Origin: Verrucomicrobiota bacterium
GTDB lineage: Bacteria > Verrucomicrobiota > Verrucomicrobiia > Chthoniobacterales > Terrimicrobiaceae
DNA length: 15,250 nt
Assembly: GCA_026398285.1 (NCBI GenBank)
Contig: JAPLTI010000154.1
Span: forward strand, 1 to 15,250
Direction: 5' to 3'
Shown here: one piece after another, positions 6,916 through 12,788 of the stretch
Layout: every line of letters starts with the position of its first letter
Position numbering within the stretch: the first letter of the stretch is position 1
Notes under the pieces: generated by a model
Told to the model about the DNA's origin: nothing
What the model saw: the letters and a program-made list of their open reading frames with translations, nothing else
Databases searched by the model: none
Made by a program: the position numbers and the translations under genes

Positions 6916-8024
6916 TGGTTTTCAGTAGTGGCGGGTGTGGCAAGCCTGAGACGGGCTATGTCCGGCTGTGGCACCTGGGATAGTTTGGCCCGAATAATAG
7001 TGGCGCGCAAGGCGTCCCTTTCCTCAGAGGACATTTTTACGACTTGAGCGCCCTTTTGAAGATGGGCGGGCTGGGTTTCGATAAAAAGCTCATCCACTGG
7101 AAAGCGGTGGGCATCGGGGAAGACGGCGAGGTCTATGCCGAGTTTGATAATCGAAAGGAGATTCAAAGCTTCCTTGGAACTGATGGAGTAGGAATGGCAG
7201 AGGAGACCATAAGCACGGCCGATCTGGTCGTGGAGGGTGATGGCCTTCCTCTGGGCCAGGAGGGCGCGCGCATTTTGCTCGTGCTCGATGACCTGCTCGA
7301 TGACGCGGTTCAGTCGTCCGATGATTTCCTCCTCCGCCTCGCCGAGGGTCGTCTGATTGGAAACCTGAAAAAGGTTGCCCATCGCTTCGGTGCCTTCGCC
7401 ATGGAGGCCACGGACGGCGAGACCGATTTTGTTCACGGAATTGATGATCTTGTTGATCTGGTCGCTCATGACGAGACCTGGCAGATGCAACATGGCTGAG
7501 GCGCGCATGCCGGTGCCGACATTTGACGGGCAGGCGGTGAGGTAGCCGAGTTCCGCGCTGTAGGCGAATTCCAGACTATCTTCGAGTTCGGAATCCACGC
7601 GATTGATCATCTTGAAAACATTGTCGAGCTGAAGACCACAGCGGATCGCCTGCATGCGGAGATGGTCTTCCTCATTGATCATCACGCTCAGAGATTGCGG
7701 CGCGTTCATGACCACCGCGCTGCCCACCCCCTTGGCTGCGTGCTCGCGACTGATGAGGTGCCGCTCGACGAGAACTTGTTTTTCCAATGGCGAGAGAGCC
7801 TCGAGGTTTTCGGAATAGGACTCCGCCATTTCCGGAAGATGCTCCACAGCCTGCTTGACGAGGTTCATCACATCCAGGCGCTCGGATTTTTTAGCCCAAC
7901 CGGGAAAGGGTTTGTCTCGAAGATTGCGGGCGAGACGAACGCGGCTTGAAACGACGATCTGGCGGTTGGGGCCATCCCCCGAAAGCCACTCGCCGGAGTT
8001 TGCAATAATGCGGGAAAATTTCAT
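6912..8024 (-). CDS. mcsB: Protein arginine kinase McsB
   Basis: McsB uses ATP to phosphorylate arginine side chains, marking damaged or regulatory proteins for ClpC-ClpP. It has the phosphagen kinase fold. At 370 residues it is close to the usual length. Visible motifs are VVSSRVRLARN (24-34), NEEDHLR (117-123), the active-site cysteine stretch CPSNVGTGMRAS (165-176), VRGLHGEG (204-211), and near the C terminus RDALRA (336-341). The last matches the RDxxRA motif that forms the allosteric phosphoarginine-sensing site in Geobacillus McsB. The open frame extends to 8258, but the extension overlaps mcsA and lacks family character. ATG 8024 overlaps the mcsA stop as ATGA and gives the canonical N terminus. 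It sits between its activator and the unfoldase, as in Firmicutes. Confidence 0.96.
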   Translation of the reverse strand: MKFSRIIANSGEWLSGDGPNRQIVVSSRVRLARNLRDKPFPGWAKKSERLDVMNLVKQAVEHLPEMAESYSENLEALSPLEKQVLVERHLISREHAAKGVGSAVVMNAPQSLSVMINEEDHLRMQAIRCGLQLDNVFKMINRVDSELEDSLEFAYSAELGYLTACPSNVGTGMRASAMLHLPGLVMSDQINKIINSVNKIGLAVRGLHGEGTEAMGNLFQVSNQTTLGEAEEEIIGRLNRVIEQVIEHEQNARALLAQRKAITLHDQIGRAYGLLCHSYSISSKEALNLLSIIKLGIDLAVFPDAHRFPVDELFIETQPAHLQKGAQVVKMSSEERDALRATIIRAKLSQVPQPDIARLRLATPATTENQ

Positions 8025-8512
8025 GAAGCAGGTTCGACCTCCACTTGGCGAATTTGGTCGCGGAGGTTGGCAGCGAGTTCGAATTCCTCCGCTTCGATGG
8101 CCTTGGAGAGTTTGTCTTGAAGGGCTTTGATTTTTTCGTCGTGTTCGCGGATTTTGTGAAACGCAGCTGGAGTCTTGCCAGTGTGCTGCGTTCCCTTGTG
8201 CATATTTTTCAGCATGGGAGCGATGCCATCGGCAAAAACCGTGTAGCAATTGCTGCAACCGAGTCGGCCGGTCTTTTTAAAATCGGCCTGTGTGAATCCG
8301 CAGATGGGACATTTCTGGGCGGCCGGAGATTTTTCAATTTCCTGAGAAGCACCCAGGCCAAGCAAGAGGTCGGCAAGGGCAAAACCTGTCGGATCGTTAA
8401 CGCCTTTCTCTTTCGAGCAGCCTTCACAGAGGTTCACTTTTTGCATTTTCCCGTCGACGATCTGCGTCAGGAAAACGGTGGCCTCCTTAGTCTGGCAAAC
8501 ATCGCACTGCAT
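8021..8512 (-). CDS. mcsA: McsA-like zinc-finger and UVR-domain activator of McsB
   Basis: A 163-residue protein with four CxxC pairs (Cys3/6, Cys29/32, Cys68/71, Cys86/89), enough for two zinc sites, and a C-terminal UvrB/UvrC-type helical hairpin at about 128-157 (KALQDKLSKAIEAEEFELAA). This is the complete McsA architecture. In Firmicutes McsA binds and activates the McsB kinase and takes part in stress and metal responses. The gene starts 4 nt after the ilvE stop and overlaps mcsB by 4 nt, so the three are almost certainly co-translated. In databases such proteins outside Firmicutes are often labelled only UVR-motif protein. The neighbourhood supports the McsA name. No strong ribosome binding site is visible, and readthrough from ilvE may supply initiation. 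Confidence 0.93.
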   Translation of the reverse strand: MQCDVCQTKEATVFLTQIVDGKMQKVNLCEGCSKEKGVNDPTGFALADLLLGLGASQEIEKSPAAQKCPICGFTQADFKKTGRLGCSNCYTVFADGIAPMLKNMHKGTQHTGKTPAAFHKIREHDEKIKALQDKLSKAIEAEEFELAANLRDQIRQVEVEPAS

Positions 8513-8516
8513 CTTG

Positions 8517-9389
8517 TTATTTATAGATCAATGCGCCGGTGGATGCTGTCAACTCGTGGAAGCGCGCGATGAACTTTTTCGTAATCGGCCCGGGCAGGCC
8601 ATCACCGATCAAGCGCGTATCGAGCTTCACGGCGGGAATCACCTCGGCTGCAGTGCCCGTGAGAAAACACTCGTCGGCCGTATAGATGTCATAACGGGTC
8701 ATCATTGGCTCATGAATCGGAATTCCGAACTCGGCGGCGAGGTCGAAGACCACTGCGCGAGTCACTCCGGCAAGGGCGCCTGAAGCAATGGGAGGCGTGG
8801 TAATGACGCCGTTTTTAACAATAAAAATGTTGTCGCCCGTGCACTCGGCAACGAACCCCTGCTCGTTGAGCATGAGACCCTCACCAGCACCGGCATTCTG
8901 GGCCTCGATTTTGGCGAGAACATTGTTGAGATAGTTCAGGGACTTCACCATCGGGCTCAAGGCCCCGTGCGGAATGCGCCGTGTGGCACAGGTCACCACC
9001 TCAAGGCCGTTTTGATATTTGTCAGGCGAATAGAGAGTGATTTTGGAGGCAATGATCACGATAGAAGCCTTCGGACACAGAGCAGGATTCAAACCCAAAT
9101 CCCCCACCCCGCGCGTCACAACTAAACGCACATAGCCGTCCTGAAGTTCGTTCCGGCGTATGGTTTCCAGCGTCGCTTCGGTGACAGTGGCTTTATCCAA
9201 GCCGATATTCAGACAAATCGCGCGAGCGGAATCGAACAGCCGATCGATATGCTCATCCAAGCGAAACACACGCCCATTGTAAAAGCGGATCCCCTCAAAA
9301 ACCCCGTCGCCATAAAGCAATCCATGGTCGAAAACCGAAATCTTTGCGTTCTCTTTATCGTAAAATTCGCCGTCTATGTAAATTTTCAT
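8517..9389 (-). CDS. ilvE: Branched-chain amino acid aminotransferase (fold-type IV PLP enzyme)
   Basis: This enzyme reversibly transfers the amino group between glutamate and the keto acids of leucine, isoleucine and valine, using pyridoxal phosphate. The 290-residue length fits the short bacterial IlvE/Dat class. Visible features are VFDHGLLYGDGVFEGIR (19-35), the PLP lysine Lys149 in MVKSLNYLNN, the class IV signature ECTGDNIFIV (182-191), and the phosphate-binding GTAAEV (245-250). D-amino acid transaminase and aminodeoxychorismate lyase share this fold. The GDGVFEGIRFYNGRVF stretch and MVKSLNYLNNVLAK favour IlvE, but specificity cannot be proved by reading. It is the first gene of the mcsA-mcsB-clpC transcript, with only 4 nt before mcsA. 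A GGAA at about 8 nt before the ATG is a plausible ribosome binding site. It occupies the place that ctsR holds in Firmicute operons. Confidence 0.93.
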   Translation of the reverse strand: MKIYIDGEFYDKENAKISVFDHGLLYGDGVFEGIRFYNGRVFRLDEHIDRLFDSARAICLNIGLDKATVTEATLETIRRNELQDGYVRLVVTRGVGDLGLNPALCPKASIVIIASKITLYSPDKYQNGLEVVTCATRRIPHGALSPMVKSLNYLNNVLAKIEAQNAGAGEGLMLNEQGFVAECTGDNIFIVKNGVITTPPIASGALAGVTRAVVFDLAAEFGIPIHEPMMTRYDIYTADECFLTGTAAEVIPAVKLDTRLIGDGLPGPITKKFIARFHELTASTGALIYK

Positions 9390-9431
9390 TGGTTGAATTC
9401 CAGCTGGCAGGGCACATTTCTGGAGCGTGTG

Positions 9432-9459
9432 ATGCTACCTGCATGAAGAAATTTTACAA
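9432..9459 (-). promoter_or_regulatory. Candidate promoter for the ilvE-mcsA-mcsB-clpC operon
   Basis: On the minus strand TTGTAA (9454-9459) and TAGCAT (9432-9437) are separated by 16 nt, each matching four of six sigma-70 consensus bases, about 43 nt before the ilvE start. No CtsR heptad repeat or CIRCE-type inverted repeat was found here, so heat-shock control by those regulators is not evident. The match is weak, but the location is right. Confidence 0.3.
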
Positions 9460-9553
9460 GCACTCACCTCGTTTGTTTCCACACTTTCAGAAAGAATTCC
9501 CGCAAGAACCAATCGCTGCGCATACCCTAAAGAAGGATTTTGCCAACTTGGCT

Positions 9554-9568
9554 TGAGACGCCGCTTCG
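9554..9568 (+). repeat. Dispersed 15-base repeat, copy 2
   Basis: Identical to 2453-2467 and in the same orientation, followed by GCTGAA as in copy 1. It lies between the ilvE promoter region and the decayed helicase gene. A small palindrome GCCAA-C-TTGGC (9542-9552) stands just before it. Confidence 0.65.
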
Positions 9569-9625
9569 GGCTGAATTCTAGACGATGGCCCTGCTATGAA
9601 GACTGTGTGATCAAGGATAGAAAAG

Positions 9626-10375
9626 ATGCTCCTATCATCAGCTATTACGAGATTCTTTTCTTGGGGCGACTTGACCGCGAAATGGGCGCGGTATTCTGAA
9701 AAGGAAAAGGACGATCTCTTTGAGGAACTCACCAGAGCATTTCTGACTCTTGCACCCAAATAAGCCTGCAAATTGAAGAATGTCTGGTGGGGCGAGAGCT
9801 TCCACAATCTGTCGCCAAAATGCTGAAACTGCCATCGATTGGGTTAGAGCATTTCATTCAATAGAAGGCTTCGGGTGGGAAACTCATCATGCCATGCGGT
9901 AGCTTCAAGAGCCTGCCTGCTTATTTCTTGGCTCAGGAGATTGGAGCGGAGCGCATTCTCATTGCAGTGCCGAGCCTTTTTCTCATCCGCCAGACCATAG
10001 AAGTCTGGCTGCGTGAGATGCTGGCAAATCGGCAGGATGTGGATTGGATGTGCATCTGCAGTGATGAGTCAGTGTGGCACGTCGACCGCGATGATGTCGC
10101 CGTCTTGCGGCAGATTCTCGGTGTTCCTTGTCTAACGGATTCAGAGAAGATTTCTGTTTGGTTGAGAAAAAGCCAAATGGCCTGCAGGTTCATTTCACAA
10201 CCTACCAGAGCGGTGAATTCCTGTCCGAGGCCGCTCGAAGCGCAAGGGTCAGATTTGACCTCGGCATCATGGCTGAGGCTCACAAGACAGATGTCAAGGC
10301 CGATATGCTCCCTTGCTCATCGCGCTGAGCAAGGCGATGACCAAGCACCCCATCCGTCACGCCGTCTTCTTCCTC
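9626..10375 (+). pseudogene. Relic of a type ISP-like restriction helicase (COG4889-like, SF2)
   Basis: Pieces of one large restriction-helicase protein occur here in the correct order but in changing frames. ATG 9626 follows an AAGGA at 9613-9617 (8-nt spacing) and opens 45 codons including SEKEKDDLFEELTRAFL. A TAA at 9761 replaces an expected tyrosine, and the same frame goes on as ACKLKNVWWG. After a one-base shift near 9795 comes LPQSVAKMLKLPSIG. After a gap and a TAG at 9862 comes GGKLIMPCGSFKSL, the Walker A motif with GTGKS altered to GSFKS, then AERILIAVPSLFLIRQT. One base lost in the A run 10167-10171 shifts the frame to KKPNGLQVHFTTYQSGE, then FDLGIMAEAHKT, a DEAH box whose Asp is now Ala. 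A final piece, ALSKAMTKHPIRHAV, belongs to the helicase C-terminal half, so most of the middle and all of the methyltransferase end are missing. Recognition is from memory of the family, not a search. The gene is certainly non-functional. Confidence 0.72.
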
Positions 10376-10446
10376 CCCGGCGTCCCGTTTAAACATAATC
10401 CGCATACGCCCCGCCTCCCCATTACCAACCGGGCTTGTTCAACCAT

Positions 10447-10478
10447 GGGTGCAGTCGAAGGGCTCGTTCCTTGCACCC
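10447..10478 (-). terminator. Possible hairpin terminator after the VOC lipoprotein gene
   Basis: GGGTGCA (10447-10453) pairs with TGCACCC (10472-10478) around an 18-nt loop that contains a further AAGG/CCTT pairing with unpaired bases. It lies about 22 nt beyond the stop of the minus-strand gene that ends at 10501. There is no T run, so it is at best a weak or factor-dependent terminator. Confidence 0.3.
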
Positions 10479-10500
10479 GCTACCCCCATTAACATCGGCC

Positions 10501-10953
10501 TTACTGTTTTTTCATGTGAAGTGCTATGCAATTTCCCTCTGAATCCTCAAATTCAGCAACATAGCCGTAATCGCCGGTGTCTGTCTTTGGGTAAATCAAC
10601 CTCCCGCCCGATGAAATCGCATTGCGGACTGTGACATCAATATCTTGCGTTGTGAAATAGACCCGAGTGCCTTTCAAGTATGGCTCATAACTGTCTCCTT
10701 TCGCAAGTGCCACAGTCGCCCCCTCGCCACCAGTCTGATATGGGAATAGGGCCATCTCGTTTCCATCGATCTCTTTTCTTTCGAATGTTATATCAAAGGT
10801 CTTCGAGTAGAAGCTGATTGCCCTATCCATATCGCGGACTGGGATCTCAAAGTAGAATACAGGATTTGTCATAGGCTGTTTTTGCGGTAAAGATTCACAA
10901 CCCGATGCGAATATCAACAGACAGGTTGCGACAAATATCCTGAGCGTGTTCAT
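10501..10953 (-). CDS. VOC-family (glyoxalase/bleomycin-resistance fold) probable lipoprotein
   Basis: The 150-residue product begins with a hydrophobic signal and a lipobox-like FASGC (Cys19), then a single VOC domain from about residue 30: NPVFYFEIPVRDMDRAISFYSKTF, a central VALAKGD region, GTRVYFTTQDID, and the closing AEFEDSEGNCIALH. VOC proteins use paired beta-alpha-beta-beta-beta modules and often bind a metal to isomerise, cleave or sequester small molecules; the substrate is unknown here. Most relatives with this FEIPVRDMDRAISFY pattern are soluble and begin near what is here Met28 (ATG at 10872), so a shorter cytoplasmic form is possible. I chose the long form because of the signal peptide and lipobox. 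It lies 21 nt downstream of the GNAT gene and is probably co-transcribed with it. Confidence 0.85.
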   Translation of the reverse strand: MNTLRIFVATCLLIFASGCESLPQKQPMTNPVFYFEIPVRDMDRAISFYSKTFDITFERKEIDGNEMALFPYQTGGEGATVALAKGDSYEPYLKGTRVYFTTQDIDVTVRNAISSGGRLIYPKTDTGDYGYVAEFEDSEGNCIALHMKKQ

Positions 10954-10974
10954 ATTGCTGCTTGAAGTCCCCGG

Positions 10975-11571
10975 TCAGGTATACCCACTTGCTTTTGGTG
11001 CCAAAGGCTGATCCGCGGCCGTCATGGCAAAAGTGCCGAAGGCATGGGGATGAACTACACAGGCCCGTTCGCTCTTGGTTATTCGCAGCAAAGATATCCG
11101 CAGTCCACGCTTTTCTCCAAACACTTCCGCTATTTCTGGCAAGTGGCCAACACTTTCAAATCCAAATTTGTCATTCAGGCGTTGTGTGGCCTCATTGTGG
11201 TCAAAATACATGCTCAGCAGGTTCTCGACTCCAAGTCGCGGACATGCTTCGATCATTCTCTCTTTCAGCATCGTTCCAATGCCCTTACCCTGGTGTGAGG
11301 ATGAAATATATGTGCTGATCTCGGCTGTCTTATCGTAGGCAGGCCGCCCACCATAGAACCATGATAGGTAAATGCATCCAACGATCCGCCCTTGATCCAA
11401 CGCCACCCAAATGGGGCGCTTCTTGGCGTCAAACTTCCTGAACCACTCCAATCGCTCCGCAACGGTGATTGGCTCTGTGTCAGCTGTCGAACGACCAGCA
11501 GGGATTGACTCATTGTAAATTTCGATGATCGCTGGAAGATCATCTTCGCTCGCATCGCGGACGGTAATCAT
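10975..11571 (-). CDS. GNAT-family N-acetyltransferase, phosphinothricin/methionine sulfoximine acetyltransferase-like
   Basis: A GNAT enzyme transferring an acetyl group from acetyl-CoA to an amine. The first 165 residues follow the Pat/Bar/MddA-type pattern: MITVRDASEDDLPAIIEIYN, then an AERLEWF segment, a GCIYLSWF strand, the acetyl-CoA loop SSHQGKGIGTML (91-102), and NEATQRLNDKFGFESVGHL. Such proteins acetylate amino acid analogues or similar small amines. The true substrate cannot be read. ATG 11571 gives the canonical N terminus; the open frame extends 22 codons further without family likeness. Of the 198 residues, about 30 at the C terminus (from about 168) have no counterpart in the usual 165-175-residue family and may be a readthrough tail. 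No clear ribosome binding site precedes the start. It forms a small two-gene unit with the VOC protein in a region that otherwise looks accessory. Confidence 0.88.
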   Translation of the reverse strand: MITVRDASEDDLPAIIEIYNESIPAGRSTADTEPITVAERLEWFRKFDAKKRPIWVALDQGRIVGCIYLSWFYGGRPAYDKTAEISTYISSSHQGKGIGTMLKERMIEACPRLGVENLLSMYFDHNEATQRLNDKFGFESVGHLPEIAEVFGEKRGLRISLLRITKSERACVVHPHAFGTFAMTAADQPLAPKASGYT

Positions 11572-12007
11572 ACTTTTTGCGAAAGTTAAAGCTGAGGATA
11601 GGGAATTAGGCTCTTGCCTCAAGCACTTTATTTGCATTTTTTTGTAAATGAATTCTGGTGCAATATCAAAGCTCCATTTTCATACCAGCGTCAACCAAGA
11701 ATCCAAGAATTTTTTTTGACTCTTTTAACAGATATATGTATACGCATGAGACTGCGATCCATCTCGAGAAAGCGACGCGGTTGCAAAGGCCGAGGTCGAG
11801 GCAGAGACCACCAACGCTGTCCCAACCGCTACTTCACCGAACTTGGGCGCTTCTGCATGCTGGGAGACAAAGTCACGGAAATCATCAGTCTGCAATATGG
11901 AGCAAACCAGTCACTGGTGAGCCCGATGTGGGAGATTCGCAAGTCCGGTTCGGAGCGGACCAAACCAATGTCCTGTTCCTACCTCTATCCTGAAAACTAC
12001 GCCAAGC
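11572..12007. other. 436-base stretch without a recognisable gene
   Basis: Open frames exist on the plus strand (for example from about 11614 to 12060), but their translations are rich in Arg, Ser and Cys, two different frames are open at once, and the longest runs antisense into the end of cyoD, so I do not call a gene. On the plus strand TTGACT (11716-11721), a 17-nt spacer and TATACG (11739-11744) make a fair sigma-70-like promoter, but nothing obvious follows it. On the minus strand TTGAGG (11617-11622), 16 nt and TATCCT (11595-11600) could be the GNAT promoter. No clear terminator with a T run follows cyoD. Part of this stretch may be the remains of an older gene. Confidence 0.5.
11595..11622 (-). 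promoter_or_regulatory. Candidate promoter of the GNAT-VOC unit
   Basis: TTGAGG (11617-11622) and TATCCT (11595-11600) on the minus strand are 16 nt apart, each matching four of six consensus bases, about 23 nt before the GNAT start codon. The -35 overlaps a small inverted repeat, TTAGGC/GCCTCAA. The match is weak. Confidence 0.25.
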
Positions 12008-12298
12008 TTACATCCGGTTGTAAAGATCGCCAAGGACCCAGACGGACCCACCAATCATGATGAGCAGGATAAGCCCAGTGAACATGACCAGCTGGAGATC
12101 TTCCCTCTGCTGACCTTTGAAAGAAAGGTGCAGGAAGTAGCGGAGATGCACGATCAGTTGAAGGATCGCGCACAGGATCAGGGCAAAAAAGGTGATCTTC
12201 CCGCCCACTGTCGCCACGAGGGTGAAGGGAATGATCGTAAGAACCGTCGCTAGGACAAAACCGAGCAGATAATGACGAAATTCTTTGTTTTTTTCCAT
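12008..12298 (-). CDS. cyoD: Cytochrome bo3 quinol oxidase subunit IV (CyoD)
   Basis: A 96-residue protein with three transmembrane helices (roughly 8-30, 36-58 and 70-90), the size and topology of CyoD. Family features include the FRHYLLGFVLATVLTIIPF opening and LQLIVHLRYFLHL in the second helix. CyoD is the small accessory subunit that helps assemble the heme-copper centre of CyoB. The open frame extends upstream, but ATG 12298 gives the canonical N terminus and overlaps the cyoC stop as TAATG. It is the last gene of the operon seen here: no cyoE heme O synthase gene follows, as it does in Escherichia coli, and about 430 bases of apparently non-coding DNA come next. Confidence 0.92.
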   Translation of the reverse strand: MEKNKEFRHYLLGFVLATVLTIIPFTLVATVGGKITFFALILCAILQLIVHLRYFLHLSFKGQQREDLQLVMFTGLILLIMIGGSVWVLGDLYNRM

Positions 12299-12788
12299 TA
12301 GAGCAATCCTCCCAAAAAGACGAAGCTGAAGATGGCGATCCAGACCACATCGAGAAAATGCCAGAAGACCGCCCAGCGGAGCAGGGTCAACTTCCAGCGC
12401 AGGTCGACACCCCGAACTAAAATCCCGGCAACAATCACGAGACACCAGATGAGACCACCGGTGACATGCAGACCGTGGAGCCCAACGAGGGACCACATAG
12501 AGGAAAGGTAGCCGTCAAGATGGCCATTCCGCTGGTCAAACTCGAGGCAAGAAGGAAGGCAGTTTGCCAAGCGACGCTGCCGAGGTCGAAGAGTTCCTTG
12601 GGGCCGGGGCAACACGCGAGAGGCATTGTGGTGGCGAAAACGGCGAAAAACATCCCGAAGGTCACCAAGTCGCTCATCATGAAAACCCAGAACCCGAAGA
12701 CGGATGTCTCCGCCTCGAGGTGGTCGTCACCGTGATCCTCGCCCAGGTTGAGGCCGGGGTGGAGTGATTTTCTGATCGAGAAACTCAT
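12298..12788 (-). pseudogene. cyoC: Cytochrome bo3 oxidase subunit III (CyoC) with internal deletion and frameshift
   Basis: The N-terminal part starts at ATG 12788, overlapping the cyoB stop as ATGA. It runs in frame through the first helix (FGFWVFMMSDLVTFGMFFAV) and the second (WQTAFLLASSLTSGMAIL, to about residue 91). The C-terminal part is in another frame and ends at 12298: DGYLSSMWSLVGLHGLHVTG, then RWAVFWHFLDVVWIAIFSFVF, the last two helices of CyoC. The join lies near 12510-12530. Full-length CyoC has about 200 residues and five helices; here only 491 bases are present. About 110 bases coding for the third helix and its flanking loops, including the conserved acidic segment, are therefore missing, and the reading frame is broken. 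Translation from the normal start would end in a non-native tail. This is either a real deletion or an assembly fault. The flanking genes are intact. Confidence 0.86.

Noticed and set aside
9390..9625. CtsR or CIRCE operator before the ilvE-clpC operon
   Set aside because: No tandem heptad repeat or long 9-bp inverted repeat of those types is visible.
9487..9807. 106-codon minus-strand ORF between ilvE and the helicase relic
   Set aside because: It lies opposite the well-matched N-terminal helicase fragment on the plus strand and has no recognisable features.
10437..10500. Possible integron attC site (GTTCAAC core near a hairpin with unpaired bases, next to VOC and GNAT genes)
   Set aside because: On the minus strand GTTGAAC fits one core box, but no complementary partner box lies on the other side of the stem, and no second site separates the GNAT and VOC genes.
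11614..12060. 148-codon plus-strand ORF downstream of cyoD
   Set aside because: Another overlapping frame is open too, the composition is unlike the neighbouring genes, and it runs antisense into cyoD. No family is recognised.
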